NCBI RefSeq assembly: GCF_019145205.1
Contig: NZ_JAHSTT010000004.1
Span: 186,001-250,000 of the forward strand
Length of the DNA: 64,000 bases
Source of the DNA: Pseudomonas khavaziana
GTDB taxonomy: Bacteria > Pseudomonadota > Gammaproteobacteria > Pseudomonadales > Pseudomonadaceae
Direction of reading: 5' to 3'
The position numbers were made by a program, and so were the translations under genes. Below, in pieces: positions 9,531 to 19,215 of the stretch. Numbering within the stretch: position 1 is the first letter of the stretch; each line of letters opens with the position of its first letter. The notes below the pieces were generated by a model. It did not search any database. It saw nothing but the letters and a program-made list of their open reading frames with translations, and was not told the DNA's origin.

Positions 9531-9583
9531 ATTTATTTTCAACATTTTCCAAAATTTTTTGCCGGGATAACAATCACTTACCG

Positions 9584-9611
9584 ACAAAACCCCGGAAAAC
9601 CGGGGTTTTGT
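9584..9611 (-). terminator. Terminator of gltX
   Basis: Perfect 12-bp stem ACAAAACCCCGG / CCGGGGTTTTGT around a four-base loop, 17 bases after the gltX stop codon. Confidence 0.85.
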
Positions 9612-9627
9612 CACTGCAACGGCCTGA

Positions 9628-11109
9628 TTACGCGATGGCGCCCAGCAGTTTTTCCCATTCCTTGTTTTCTTTCTTCGACACACCACCAAGCAAATCAAGG
9701 GCTTGGCGCAGACGGAAACGGGTCAGGTCCGGCCCAAGGATTTCCATCGCATCGAGCACCGACACCGAACTGGCCTGCCCGGTGATCGCGGCAAACATCA
9801 GCGGCATGGCGTCGCGCAGTTTCAGCTCCAGGGATTCCACCACCGCCTGGATCGTCGCAGTGATCGCGTCCTTCTCCCACTGGCGCAGGCTTTCGAGCTT
9901 CCACAGGATCAACTGCATCAGTTGGCGAACCTGGTCAGCCGAAAGCTTCTTCGACTCAAACAGCTTGGCATCCGGGTTCACGCCCCCGGCGAAGAAGAAA
10001 CTGGCCAACGGTGCGACCTGGCTGAAGGTCTCTACCCTGCCCTGCACCAATGGCGCGATCTTCATCATGTACTCAGGGTTCAATGCCCACTGCTGCACAC
10101 GGCTGGCAAACTCTTCCACCGGCAGGTCACGCAGCCACTGGCCATTGAGCCACGACAGCTTCTCGATATCGAAGATCGGCCCGCCCAGGGACACGCGGGA
10201 CAGGTCGAAGTTATCGACCATTTCCTGCAGCGAGAACTTCTCACGCTCGTCCGGCATCGACCAGCCCATGCGCCCCAGGTAGTTGAGCATCGCCTCAGGC
10301 ATAAAGCCCATGCGCTCATAGAAGGTTACCGACGTCGGGTTCTTGCGCTTGGACAGCTTGCTTTTGTCCGGGTTACGCAGCAGCGGCATGTAGCACAGCT
10401 GCGGTTGTTCCCAGCCAAAGTACTCGTAGAGCAGGATCAGCTTCGGCGCCGAGGGCAGCCACTCTTCGCCGCGCAGTACGTGGGTGATGCCCATCAAGTG
10501 ATCGTCGACCACGTTGGCCAGGAAGTACGTCGGCAGGCCGTCGGTCTTCATCAGCACCTGCATGTCCATGCGATCCCACGGGATCTCGACGTCGCCGCGC
10601 AGCATGTCCGGAACCACGCACACGCCCTCGCTCGGCACTTTCATGCGGATCACGTGAGGTTCGCCAGCCGCCAGGCGTGCGGCCACTTCTTCCTTGGACA
10701 GCAGCAAGGCACGGCCATCGTAGCGTGGGGTTTCGCCACGGGCCTGTTGCTCGGCGCGCATCTGGTCCAGCTCTTCGGCGGTGCAAAAGCACGGGAAGGC
10801 ATGACCCATGTCGACCAGTTGCTGGGTGTACTGCTTGTAGATCTCGCTGCGCTCGCTCTGGCGGTACGGGCCGTGAGGGCCGCCGACGTCCGGGCCTTCG
10901 GCCCAGGTAATGCCCAACCAGCGCAGGGCGTCGAAAATCTGCTGCTCGGACTCACGGGTGGAGCGCAGTTGGTCGGTGTCTTCGATCCGCAGGATGAACT
11001 CACCGCCATGCTGCTTGGCAAAGCAGTAGTTGAACAAGGCGATGTAGGCAGTACCGACGTGGGGATCCCCAGTAGGCGATGGCGCAATGCGCGTGCGGAC
11101 GGTGGTCAT
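9628..11109 (-). CDS. gltX: Glutamate-tRNA ligase
   Basis: 493-residue class I aminoacyl-tRNA synthetase that charges tRNA-Glu. The start [20 protein letters not shown] holds the HIGH-box variant HVGT at residues 17-20; SKLSKRKN is the KMSKS loop; the C-terminal helical domain binds the anticodon. The ATG at 11109 fits the family start exactly; the frame runs open upstream but shows no homology. It lies directly upstream of the tRNA-Glu operon, the usual Pseudomonas order, and has its own terminator. All expected parts are present. Confidence 0.97.
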   Translation of the reverse strand: MTTVRTRIAPSPTGDPHVGTAYIALFNYCFAKQHGGEFILRIEDTDQLRSTRESEQQIFDALRWLGITWAEGPDVGGPHGPYRQSERSEIYKQYTQQLVDMGHAFPCFCTAEELDQMRAEQQARGETPRYDGRALLLSKEEVAARLAAGEPHVIRMKVPSEGVCVVPDMLRGDVEIPWDRMDMQVLMKTDGLPTYFLANVVDDHLMGITHVLRGEEWLPSAPKLILLYEYFGWEQPQLCYMPLLRNPDKSKLSKRKNPTSVTFYERMGFMPEAMLNYLGRMGWSMPDEREKFSLQEMVDNFDLSRVSLGGPIFDIEKLSWLNGQWLRDLPVEEFASRVQQWALNPEYMMKIAPLVQGRVETFSQVAPLASFFFAGGVNPDAKLFESKKLSADQVRQLMQLILWKLESLRQWEKDAITATIQAVVESLELKLRDAMPLMFAAITGQASSVSVLDAMEILGPDLTRFRLRQALDLLGGVSKKENKEWEKLLGAIA

Positions 11110-11200
11110 GGCAGGTCTCGAATGGGCGATAAAACTGAAAATTGAAGCAAGGGGCGAATGGTAACAGCCTGGGGGATTTCTGGAAAACCGCGGCGCGGCA

Positions 11201-11272
11201 ATCGGGGGCAAGCCCCCTCCCACATTTGACCGAGTTCAAACATAACAGTGTGGGAGGGGGCTTGCCCCCGAT
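11201..11272. repeat. REPIN (inverted pair of GTGGGAGGGGGCTTGC-type REPs)
   Basis: Two REP sequences in inverted orientation (ATCGGGGGCAAGCCCCCTCC and its complement) flank about 30 bases of spacer between gltX and uvrB. On transcription it can form a long hairpin. Confidence 0.9.
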
Positions 11273-11295
11273 GAGGCCAGTAAAGCCAGCGCAAA

Positions 11296-13311
11296 TCAGA
11301 CCGTCAGCAACCGCTCGCGCAACTTGCCAATCTCATCCCGCGTCTGCGCCGCCGCTTCAAACTCAAGATCCCGGGCCAACTGGTACATCTTCTCTTCCAA
11401 CTGGCGGATGCGCTTGGTGATCTCACTCGGCGAGCGCAGTTCATTCTCGTACTTGGCGCTTTCCTCGGCGGCCTTGGCCATGCCCTTGCGCTTCTTGCTG
11501 CGCGAGCCGGGCACGGTGGCGCCTTCCATGATGTCGGCAACGTCCTTGAACACGCCTTTGGGGATGATGCCGTTTTCCAGGTTGAACGCGATCTGCTTGT
11601 CGCGACGCCGCTGGGTCTCGCCAATCGCCCGCTCCATGGAGCCGGTGATGCGGTCCGCGTAGAGAATCGCCCGGCCATTGAGGTTCCGCGCCGCCCGGCC
11701 GATGGTCTGGATCAGCGAGCGTTCGGAGCGCAGGAAGCCCTCCTTGTCCGCATCCAGAATCGCCACCAGCGACACTTCCGGCATGTCCAGGCCTTCGCGC
11801 AGCAGGTTGATCCCCACCAGCACATCGAAGGTACCCAGGCGCAGGTCGCGGATGATTTCCACACGCTCCACGGTATCGATATCCGAGTGCAGGTAGCGCA
11901 CGCGCACGCCATGGTCGGCCAGGTAGTCGGTCAAGTCTTCGGACATACGCTTGGTCAGGGTGGTGACCAATACGCGCTCCTCCAGGGCGACACGCATGTT
12001 GATCTCCGAAAGCAAGTCATCGACCTGGGTCAGCGCCGGGCGAATTTCGATTTCCGGGTCCACCAGGCCAGTCGGACGCACCAGCTGCTCGATGACGCGG
12101 CCGGCATGCTCGGCCTCATAGTTACCGGGCGTGGCGGACACAAAGATGGTCTGCGGGCTGATGGCCTCCCATTCATCGAAGCGCATCGGTCGGTTGTCCA
12201 GTGCCGACGGCAGGCGGAAACCGTATTCCACCAGGGTCTCTTTACGCGAACGGTCGCCCTTATACATGGCGCCCACCTGCGGCACGCTGACGTGGGACTC
12301 GTCGATCACCAGCAAGGCGTCCGGCGGCAGGTAATCGTAGAGGGTTGGCGGCGGCGCACCGGACTCGCGACCCGAAAGGTAGCGCGAGTAGTTTTCGATG
12401 CCGTTGCAGTAGCCCAGCTCCAGGATCATCTCCAGGTCAAAGCGGGTGCGCTGCTCCAGGCGCTGGGCTTCCACCAGCTTGTTGTTGGAACGCAGGTATT
12501 CCAGGCGCTCTGCCAACTCGACCTTGATACCCTCGATGGCGCCCATCAGGGTTTCCCGCGGGGTCACATAGTGGCTTTTCGGATAGAAAGTGAAGCGTGG
12601 CAACTTGCGGATCACTTCGCCGGTCAACGGATCGAAGGCCGACAGGCTTTCGACTTCATCGTCGAACAGCTCGATGCGAATCGCTTCCAGGTCGGATTCC
12701 GCCGGGTAGATGTCGATCACATCGCCGCGCACCCGGAAGGTGGCGCGGGCGAAGTCCATGTCATTGCGGGTGTACTGCAGGCTCGCCAGGCGCCGCAGCA
12801 GTTCGCGCTGGTCGAGTTTGTCGCCACGGTCGACGTGCAGCACCATCTTCAGATAGGTTTCCGGGCTGCCCAGGCCGTAGATGCACGACACCGTGGTGAC
12901 GATGATCGCGTCCTTGCGCTCCAGCAAAGCCTTGGTTGCCGACAGCCGCATTTGCTCGATATGGTCGTTGATCGATGCATCCTTCTCGATAAAGGTATCG
13001 GAGGACGGCACGTAGGCTTCGGGCTGGTAGTAGTCGTAGTAGGAAACGAAGTACTCCACCGCGTTGTTCGGGAAGAACGCCTTGAATTCGCCATACAGCT
13101 GCGCGGCCAAGGTCTTGTTCGGCGCCAGCACCAGGGTCGGGCGGTTGATCTGGGCGATGACGTTGGCGATGCTGAAGGTCTTGCCTGAACCGGTCACCCC
13201 AAGCAGCGTCTGATGGGACAGACCGGCCTCAATGCCTTCGACCATCAGGCGAATGGCTTCCGGTTGATCGCCGGCGGGTTCAAAACGGGTGACGAGCTGG
13301 AAATCCGACAT
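11296..13311 (-). CDS. uvrB: Excinuclease ABC subunit B
   Basis: 671 residues, the full length of UvrB, the helicase-like damage verifier of nucleotide excision repair. The Walker A box GVTGSGKT is at 38-45; [10 protein letters not shown] near residue 92 is the beta-hairpin that clamps the [20 protein letters not shown] and QTIGRAARN are helicase motifs; a C-terminal UVR motif ([20 protein letters not shown]) contacts UvrA and UvrC. The gene stands alone between REPIN-containing gaps. I see no convincing LexA box (CTG-N10-CAG with the usual inner bases) directly upstream. Confidence 0.98.
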   Translation of the reverse strand: MSDFQLVTRFEPAGDQPEAIRLMVEGIEAGLSHQTLLGVTGSGKTFSIANVIAQINRPTLVLAPNKTLAAQLYGEFKAFFPNNAVEYFVSYYDYYQPEAYVPSSDTFIEKDASINDHIEQMRLSATKALLERKDAIIVTTVSCIYGLGSPETYLKMVLHVDRGDKLDQRELLRRLASLQYTRNDMDFARATFRVRGDVIDIYPAESDLEAIRIELFDDEVESLSAFDPLTGEVIRKLPRFTFYPKSHYVTPRETLMGAIEGIKVELAERLEYLRSNNKLVEAQRLEQRTRFDLEMILELGYCNGIENYSRYLSGRESGAPPPTLYDYLPPDALLVIDESHVSVPQVGAMYKGDRSRKETLVEYGFRLPSALDNRPMRFDEWEAISPQTIFVSATPGNYEAEHAGRVIEQLVRPTGLVDPEIEIRPALTQVDDLLSEINMRVALEERVLVTTLTKRMSEDLTDYLADHGVRVRYLHSDIDTVERVEIIRDLRLGTFDVLVGINLLREGLDMPEVSLVAILDADKEGFLRSERSLIQTIGRAARNLNGRAILYADRITGSMERAIGETQRRRDKQIAFNLENGIIPKGVFKDVADIMEGATVPGSRSKKRKGMAKAAEESAKYENELRSPSEITKRIRQLEEKMYQLARDLEFEAAAQTRDEIGKLRERLLTV

Positions 13312-13654
13312 AACGTACCTCGTGTAGTCACCCCAGACTCAACACCGCCAGGGACGAAATAGCTCAGCAACCCGCGATTAATCATCGCAGGTTGCAGGAA
13401 AAAACCATGATAGCTGTAGAAGTGGAGACGAATGTGATGGGTTTCAAGGCTATCGTCCTACATGACCTTTGCCTTCAATGTTGCAATAAGACTAACGGTC
13501 AACAAATAAACCGAAAAACATGGCCGAAAAGCCGTTTCGGTTGTCGCCCTAAGCGGTGATGGCCTCTATACTAGCTCCCCGTTTGTGCACCGCTCTAGTG
13601 CATTCGGCTGGAGCGCGACACGTCCCTCCCTTCCCCCATAGAGCTGCCGCAAAA
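13312..13654. promoter_or_regulatory. Divergent promoter region between uvrB and the aminotransferase
   Basis: This 343-base gap must hold promoters for both genes. A TATACT at 13566-13571 is a plausible -10 for the aminotransferase, giving a leader of about 80 bases. No other gene or strong hairpin is seen. Confidence 0.4.
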
Positions 13655-14851
13655 ATGAGCCTGTTTTCCGCTGTCGAAATGGCACCACGCGATCCAATCC
13701 TGGGCCTCAACGAAGCATTCAACGCCGACACACGAACCACCAAGGTCAACCTTGGCGTGGGCGTTTACTGCAACGAGGAGGGGAAAATTCCACTCTTGCG
13801 TGCCGTTGCCGAAGCGGAAGCCATTCGCGTGGCGCAACACGCCGCCCGAGGCTACTTGCCGATCGACGGCATCGTGGCCTACGACCAGGCGGTGCAAAAG
13901 CTGTTGTTTGGCGCTGAATCCCCCCTGCTCAGCGCTGGCCGCGTGATCACCGCCCAAGCGGTAGGCGGCACTGGTGCGTTGAAAATCGGCGCCGACTTCC
14001 TCAAGCAATTGCTGCCCAATGCCGTGGTCGCCATCAGCGACCCGAGCTGGGAAAACCACCAGGCGCTGTTCGAAAAAGCCGGTTTCCCGGTGCAAACCTA
14101 CCGCTACTACGACGCTGCCACCCACGACGTCAACCGTGCCGGCCTGCTCGAAGACCTCAACGCCCTGCCGCCACAGTCCATCGTGGTGCTGCACGCCTGC
14201 TGCCATAACCCGACCGGCGTCGACCTGAGCCCGGCCGACTGGCAAAACGTGCTGGAGGTGGTCAAGGCCAAGAACCTGGTGCCGTTCCTCGACATGGCCT
14301 ACCAGGGCTTCGGCGATGGCATCCACGAAGACGCCGCTGCCGTACGTCTGTTCGCTGAATCGGGCCTGACGTTCTTTGTGTCCAGCTCGTTCTCCAAGTC
14401 GTTCTCCCTGTACGGCGAGCGCGTGGGCGCGCTGTCGATTGTCAGCGAGTCCAAGGAAGAAAGCGCGCGCATCCTGTCCCAGGTCAAGCGTGTGATCCGC
14501 ACCAACTACTCCAACCCGCCGACCCACGGCGCGGCCATCGTTGCAGCTGTGCTGAACAATCCTGAACTGCGTGCCCAGTGGGAAGCCGAGCTGGCTGAAA
14601 TGCGCTTGCGCATCCGCGGCATGCGCGAACAGATGGTGGCTGAGCTGGCCAAGGCGGCTCCAGGTCATGATTTCAGCTTCGTCGGTCGCCAGCGTGGGAT
14701 GTTCTCCTACTCCGGCCTGACCGTTGAGCAAGTCACCCGCCTGCGCACCGAGTTTGGCATCTATGCACTGGATACCGGGCGTATCTGTGTGGCGGCGCTG
14801 AACCAGTCGAACATTGGTGCGGTCACACAAGCAATCGTTCAGGTGCTGTAA
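13655..14851 (+). CDS. Aspartate/aromatic amino acid aminotransferase
   Basis: 398-residue PLP-dependent class I aminotransferase of the AspC/TyrB group, exchanging amino groups between aspartate, tyrosine or phenylalanine and 2-oxoglutarate. The start MSLFSAVEMAPRDPILGLNE is typical; HACCHNPTG is the substrate-binding segment; Lys248 in SSSFSKSFSLYGERVG holds PLP; SNPPTHGA follows. The ATG at 13655 matches the family start; the frame is open 99 bases further upstream without resemblance. In pseudomonads this gene is often next to uvrB. AspC and TyrB cannot be separated by sequence alone, so I give no symbol. Confidence 0.92.
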   Translation: MSLFSAVEMAPRDPILGLNEAFNADTRTTKVNLGVGVYCNEEGKIPLLRAVAEAEAIRVAQHAARGYLPIDGIVAYDQAVQKLLFGAESPLLSAGRVITAQAVGGTGALKIGADFLKQLLPNAVVAISDPSWENHQALFEKAGFPVQTYRYYDAATHDVNRAGLLEDLNALPPQSIVVLHACCHNPTGVDLSPADWQNVLEVVKAKNLVPFLDMAYQGFGDGIHEDAAAVRLFAESGLTFFVSSSFSKSFSLYGERVGALSIVSESKEESARILSQVKRVIRTNYSNPPTHGAAIVAAVLNNPELRAQWEAELAEMRLRIRGMREQMVAELAKAAPGHDFSFVGRQRGMFSYSGLTVEQVTRLRTEFGIYALDTGRICVAALNQSNIGAVTQAIVQVL

Positions 14852-14870
14852 ACCTGCTGGCGTTGCACAG

Positions 14871-14897
14871 AAGGGGAAGCCATGGCTTCCCCTTTTT
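14871..14897 (+). terminator. Terminator of the aminotransferase gene
   Basis: Stem AAGGGGAAGCC / GGCTTCCCCTT with an AT loop, followed by a T run, 20 bases after the stop codon. Confidence 0.9.
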
Positions 14898-14949
14898 TGT
14901 GTCCAGCCCCTAGACTGAACCTTGACCGCCCCTTTGCTGTGAGAGCCCT

Positions 14950-15159
14950 ATGAGAAACGACGACCTGGACCTGCGTGCCGACCGTGACGAATTGCACGAC
15001 TACGCCCCACGTGCGCCGCAAGCCAAACGCCAGAAGAGCCTGGTGCTGCAAGTGGCGCTGGGGGTGTTCCTCGGTGGTTTGGCGTTGTGGCTGGTGCAAC
15101 TGGGTGCGACGGCGATCATGGCCAAATTGGCCATGGGCACCTTCCAATTCGGCGGCTGA
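14950..15159 (+). CDS. Small membrane protein of unknown function
   Basis: 69 residues: a charged N-terminal half (MRNDDLDLRADRDELHDY, then KRQK) followed by one hydrophobic segment at about 30-56 (SLVLQVALGVFLGGLALWLV and on), suggesting a single-pass inner-membrane protein with its N-terminus inside. GAGAG lies a few bases upstream of the ATG. The aminotransferase terminator precedes it, so it probably has its own promoter. I do not recognise the family. Confidence 0.7.
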   Translation: MRNDDLDLRADRDELHDYAPRAPQAKRQKSLVLQVALGVFLGGLALWLVQLGATAIMAKLAMGTFQFGG

Positions 15160-15170
15160 TGAAGAACAAA

Positions 15171-15263
15171 ATGTGGGAGGGGGCTTGCTCCCGATTGCAG
15201 TGGGTCAGCTGGGCATAAGCTGACTGACACACCGCTATCGGGAGCAAGCCCCCTCCCACATTT
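15171..15263. repeat. REPIN, GTGGGAGGGGGCTTGC type
   Basis: Inverted REP pair with ends ATGTGGGAGGGGGCTTGCTC and its complement around a spacer of about 45 bases. It fills the gap between the converging small membrane protein gene and the LysR gene. Confidence 0.9.
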
Positions 15264-15266
15264 GAT

Positions 15267-16139
15267 CTAGGATGCTGGCAGATTGCGTTCTTCCAGCAGT
15301 TTTACGAAACTGTTCAGGCTCTGTGACACAGTGCCCCGCCGCCAGATCAGCCAGGTATTGAGGATGCGGAATGTGTCACTGAGCGGCCACACACTCACCG
15401 CCGCACACCCCGGCATACTCTCAAGCATGCTGCGCGGCATCAGCGCCAGCCCGGCCCCGGCGCTGACACATGCCAACATGCCGTGGTAGGACTCGATCTC
15501 GAAGATCTTGCCCGGCATCGCGCCATCCTGTGAGAACCAGCGCTCGAAGTGGTGCCGGTACGAACAGTTGGAGCGAAACGTATAGATGTTTTCGCCAGTT
15601 ACATCCTGCCCACGGGTGATCGGAGCGTGATGCAGCGGCGCAATCACCACCATCTCCTCTTCGAACACCGCCACGCCTTCCAGGGTGGAATGCAGCACCG
15701 GTCCATCAACGAAAGCCGCAGTCAGCCGCCCGGACAACACGCCTTCGATCATGGTGCCTGACGGCCCCGTGCTCAGGTCCAGCTCGACCTTGGTGTACTG
15801 CTGGTTATACGCCGCCAGCAAAGCGGGGATACGCACCGCCGCCGTGCTCTCCAGGGAGCCCAGGGCGAACGCACCTTGGGGCTCCTCCCCCGCCACCGTA
15901 GCGCGGGCCTCTTGCACCAGGTCGAGAATACGCCGCGTATAACCGAGGAAATTCCAACCGGCCGGGGACAGGCGCAAACGGCTCTTCTCGCGGATAAACA
16001 ACTCCACGCCCAGGTCCTGTTCCAACTGCTTGATGCGCGTGGTGAGGTTTGACGGCACCCGATGAATCAGCTGCGCGGCAGCGCTGATGCTGCCTTGCTC
16101 GGCAACGGCCTTGAAAATTTCCAGCTGCACCAGATCCAC
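15267..16139 (-). CDS. LysR-family regulator, PtrR-like
   Basis: 290 residues with a LysR helix-turn-helix ([32 protein letters not shown]) and a substrate-binding domain. I choose the GTG at 16139 (MDLVQLEIF) because GGAGA lies six bases upstream and LysR proteins start this way; a TTG at 16151 would add four residues. It is divergent from a YneI/Sad-type dehydrogenase, which is the arrangement of PtrR, the regulator of putrescine and GABA-related semialdehyde metabolism. The PtrR identity rests on this context and general resemblance. Confidence 0.85.
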   Translation of the reverse strand: MDLVQLEIFKAVAEQGSISAAAQLIHRVPSNLTTRIKQLEQDLGVELFIREKSRLRLSPAGWNFLGYTRRILDLVQEARATVAGEEPQGAFALGSLESTAAVRIPALLAAYNQQYTKVELDLSTGPSGTMIEGVLSGRLTAAFVDGPVLHSTLEGVAVFEEEMVVIAPLHHAPITRGQDVTGENIYTFRSNCSYRHHFERWFSQDGAMPGKIFEIESYHGMLACVSAGAGLALMPRSMLESMPGCAAVSVWPLSDTFRILNTWLIWRRGTVSQSLNSFVKLLEERNLPAS

Positions 16140-16242
16140 TTCATTCTCCAATCGTGAACGTATTGCTTAATATTATTCAGTTTCCAGAAAAGATACAGCC
16201 CCGTACGCTGACCCCAATCCACTTATTCAGCCGGACGGTGCC

Positions 16243-17634
16243 ATGAACGCAATAACCCACCAGACCCACGCCATATCGATCAACCCCGCCAACGGCGAAA
16301 CAGTCGCCAGCTACGCCTATGAAACCGCAGCACAGTTGGACACAGCCCTCACCCGTTCGGCCAGCGCGTTCCGCACTTGGCGCGGCCAGCCGGTCAGCCA
16401 GCGCGCAGAATTGCTGCTGGCCCTGGCCGCCGCCTTGCGCGGGCAAGCCGAAGCCATGGCGCAAATGATCACCCTGGAAATGGGCAAGCCCATCGCCCAG
16501 GCCCGCGCCGAGATCGAAAAATGCGCCCAACTCAGCGAATGGTACGCCGCCCACGGCCCGGCCATGCTCACCCCGGAGCCGACACTGGTGGACAACGGCA
16601 GCGCCCGGATCGAATACCGCCCGCTGGGCCCGATCCTCGCGGTGATGCCGTGGAACTTCCCGGTCTGGCAGGTGCTGCGCGGCGCCGTGCCGACCTTGCT
16701 TGCCGGCAACACCTACGTGCTCAAACACGCGCCGAACGTGATGGGCAGCGCCTACCTGATCCAGCAAGCGTTGCGCACAGCCGGATTCGCTGAAGGCGTG
16801 TTCGAAGTGATCAACGTGACCCAGGACGGCGTGTCCAGCGCCATTGCCGACCCGCGCATCGCCGCCGTGACCCTCACCGGCAGCGTGCGCGCCGGTATCG
16901 CCATCGGTTCCCAGGCCGGGGCCGCGCTGAAGAAATGCGTGCTGGAACTGGGCGGCTCCGACCCGTTTATCGTGCTCAACGACGCCGACCTCGACGCCGC
17001 CGTGCAAGCCGCCGTGATCGGCCGCTTCCAGAACAGCGGCCAAGTCTGCGCCGCCGCCAAGCGCCTGATCATCGAAGCCGGTGTGGTTGAAGCCTTCACC
17101 GCCAAATTCCTGGAAGCCAGCCGTGCCCTGGTGATGGGCGAGCCGACCTCGACCACTACCTATATCGGCCCCATGGCCCGCTTCGACCTGCGCGACGAAC
17201 TGCACGGCCAGGTCCAGGCGACCCTGGAGGAAGGCGCGACCCTGCTGCTGGGCGGCAACAAAGTCCCAGGCGCGGGCAACTACTATGAACCGACCGTATT
17301 GGCCGACGTCACCGACCAGATGACCTCGTTCAAACAGGAATTGTTTGGCCCCGTGGCGTCGATCATCACCGCCCGCGATGCCGAGCATGCCGTGGCCCTG
17401 GCCAATGACAGCGAGTTTGGCCTCACCGCCAGCATCTTCACCACCGACTCAGCCAAGGCCCGCGATATTGCCGACCAATTGGACACAGGCGGGATATTCG
17501 TCAACGCGTTCAGCGTGTCGGACCCTCGGGTGGCGTTTGGCGGCGTGAAGAAAAGCGGCTTCGGCCGCGAGCTGTCGCACTTCGGCGTACGCGAGTTCTG
17601 CAATGCGCAGACAGTGTGGCTGGATCGCAAATAG
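16243..17634 (+). CDS. sad: NAD-dependent succinate semialdehyde dehydrogenase, Sad/YneI type
   Basis: 463-residue aldehyde dehydrogenase. Catalytic Cys269 lies in NSGQVCAAAKR and the general base Glu235 in LELGGSDPF; MPWNFPVWQVLRG and the YEPTVLADVT segment agree with the short Sad/YneI branch rather than the longer GabD branch. It would oxidise succinate semialdehyde to succinate at the end of GABA and putrescine breakdown. It is transcribed divergently from the PtrR-like gene with 103 bases between starts, where the regulator probably binds. All motifs are intact. Confidence 0.85.
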   Translation: MNAITHQTHAISINPANGETVASYAYETAAQLDTALTRSASAFRTWRGQPVSQRAELLLALAAALRGQAEAMAQMITLEMGKPIAQARAEIEKCAQLSEWYAAHGPAMLTPEPTLVDNGSARIEYRPLGPILAVMPWNFPVWQVLRGAVPTLLAGNTYVLKHAPNVMGSAYLIQQALRTAGFAEGVFEVINVTQDGVSSAIADPRIAAVTLTGSVRAGIAIGSQAGAALKKCVLELGGSDPFIVLNDADLDAAVQAAVIGRFQNSGQVCAAAKRLIIEAGVVEAFTAKFLEASRALVMGEPTSTTTYIGPMARFDLRDELHGQVQATLEEGATLLLGGNKVPGAGNYYEPTVLADVTDQMTSFKQELFGPVASIITARDAEHAVALANDSEFGLTASIFTTDSAKARDIADQLDTGGIFVNAFSVSDPRVAFGGVKKSGFGRELSHFGVREFCNAQTVWLDRK

Positions 17635-17684
17635 CCAGACAGGGGCGACTGCGCTGGCTGCGCAGCACAAACCCCAGTCCTGCA

Positions 17685-17990
17685 TCAACTGCGGATGTGC
17701 CGTCGCACGCATTGCACCAACCCTTCCAGCGCCTGCGACTTCACCGGCGCGAGCACACAGACCGTGTGCTCGCGCTCGCCCTCCACCACTGTCAGGGTGT
17801 AGTGCACTCGGCCGGGGTTACCGGCTTCGGGCACGGTGCTTTGTGGCAACTGAAAAAAATCCGCAGCTTCGATCAGTTGCCGCAATTCCTGCTGGTCCGG
17901 CTCGGGTAGCTTCTCCAGCTCTACCGTACGCGGCTTGGCCAGCCCCGGAAAAAACGCCGGCCCACCGCTTTCCTTGATTGAGATTCGCAT
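17685..17990 (-). CDS. Emfourin-type inhibitor of the adjacent metalloprotease
   Basis: 101 residues, starting MRISIKESGGPAFFPGL, containing ELRQLIEAADFF and a beta-rich C-terminal half (VHYTLTVVEGEREHTV). This length, start and position directly after a protealysin-like M4 protease match emfourin, the slow tight-binding inhibitor encoded with protealysin in Serratia. GAGGAA lies six bases before the ATG at 17990. It is 28 bases downstream of the protease and surely cotranscribed. It probably protects the cytoplasm from the leaderless protease before export or release. Confidence 0.85.
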   Translation of the reverse strand: MRISIKESGGPAFFPGLAKPRTVELEKLPEPDQQELRQLIEAADFFQLPQSTVPEAGNPGRVHYTLTVVEGEREHTVCVLAPVKSQALEGLVQCVRRHIRS

Positions 17991-18018
17991 GGCTGTTCCT
18001 CGCCGCCCAAGCGGCTGG

Positions 18019-19080
18019 TCAAACATTGATGCCCACGGCTTTCCACCCCTCCTTGACCGCTTTCTGTTCATCCTTGTTCGCACCGTAAAGACGCCCGGCC
18101 ACATCATAGGTAATACGCGCAAAACGCAGGAACCCCGAGTTCGGTCGCAGCCGCGCATCCCGCAGTGCGTCATACCAGATGCGCCCTGCACGCTCCCAGG
18201 CGAACCCGCCGATCTTGGTCGCCACCTGATAGAAGGCGTGGTTGGGAATGCCGGAATTGATATGCACCCCGCCATTGTCCTCGTATGTCTGTACAAAATC
18301 ATCCATGTGACCCGGCTGCGGGTCCTTGCCCAGCAGCTTGTCATCAAACGCAGTGCCTGGCGCTTTCATCGAGCGCAGGGCGGTGCCCTTGATCTTTTTG
18401 GTAAACAGCCCTTTGCCAATCAGCCAATCAGCCTCCTGGGCGGTTTGCTTCAACGCATACTGCTTGATCAGTGAACCGAACACGTCGGACAGCGACTCGT
18501 TCAACGCGCCGGACTGGTTGAAGTACATCAGCTTGGCCTCATCCTCGGTAACGCCATGGGCCAACTCATGGCCAATCACGTCGAGCGCCACGGTGAAGCG
18601 GTTGAACAGTTGCTGGTCACCGTCGCCGAAGACCATCTGGCTCGAATTCCAGAACGCGTTGTTATAGTCCTGGCCGAAGTGCACCGTAGCGTCCAGGGCC
18701 ATGCCGGCATCGTCGATGGAGTTGCGGTCGAACACCTGGTCAAAAAAATCGAAGGTGGCGCCCAAGCCGTCATAGGCTTCGTCCACCGCGGCATCGCCAC
18801 TGGCCGGTTGCCCTTCGCCGCGGATCAGCTTGCCAGGCAGGCTGTCGGTGTTTTCGGCGCTGTAGATCGAGCGCTGTTTCTCGGCGCCCATGGCCAACGC
18901 CATGCGGGCTGGGCCCTTGGCGGGTACCGCGACCATGCGCAACGAGCGGAACGTGCTGTCCTTGGCGCGAGTGCGTAATGCGACTTCCCGCTGGGCTTTA
19001 TCCCCGTGGCGGGCGATCTGGTCGAGCATGTACGGGGGGATCAGACAGAAAATCGGGTTGCGCGGCTGGCGAACACACAT
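18019..19080 (-). CDS. Protealysin-like M4 zinc metalloprotease without signal peptide
   Basis: 353 residues of the thermolysin (M4) family. The zinc site is HELAH (His171, Glu172, His175) with the third ligand Glu195 in GALNESLSD; DNGGVHINSGIPNHAFY is the substrate and catalytic-His region. The first 50 residues form a short propeptide as in protealysin (PPYMLDQIA), and no Sec or Tat signal is present. Proteins of this type leave the cell by an unusual route or act inside. It is followed by its inhibitor gene and is divergent from an endonuclease gene that is also leaderless. Confidence 0.93.
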   Translation of the reverse strand: MCVRQPRNPIFCLIPPYMLDQIARHGDKAQREVALRTRAKDSTFRSLRMVAVPAKGPARMALAMGAEKQRSIYSAENTDSLPGKLIRGEGQPASGDAAVDEAYDGLGATFDFFDQVFDRNSIDDAGMALDATVHFGQDYNNAFWNSSQMVFGDGDQQLFNRFTVALDVIGHELAHGVTEDEAKLMYFNQSGALNESLSDVFGSLIKQYALKQTAQEADWLIGKGLFTKKIKGTALRSMKAPGTAFDDKLLGKDPQPGHMDDFVQTYEDNGGVHINSGIPNHAFYQVATKIGGFAWERAGRIWYDALRDARLRPNSGFLRFARITYDVAGRLYGANKDEQKAVKEGWKAVGINV

Positions 19081-19215
19081 AAGCTGGCTCCTTTTTGGCG
19101 TGTGATGAACGTCCGGGTAGCGGTTTCAGGATAGCCCTGTGTTCGCCACCTGGGCCAAATTGTCATGAGTTTGTGTTGCAGTGGTGTTTATCCGAGGCCC
19201 ATAAGGAACATGCCC

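Noticed and set aside
9703..11145. 480-codon frame antisense to gltX
   Set aside because: The opposite strand encodes full-length GltX with all motifs. The antisense product shows no fold or motif.
11887..13188. 433-codon frame antisense to uvrB
   Set aside because: Same reason: uvrB is complete on the other strand.
13312..13440. LexA box upstream of uvrB
   Set aside because: I looked for CTGTATN4ATACAG-type sites; TCTACAGCTATCATGG is only a poor match, so SOS control cannot be claimed from this sequence.
13595..14830. 411-codon frame antisense to the aminotransferase
   Set aside because: The aminotransferase is complete and has its catalytic lysine; the antisense frame is composition-driven.
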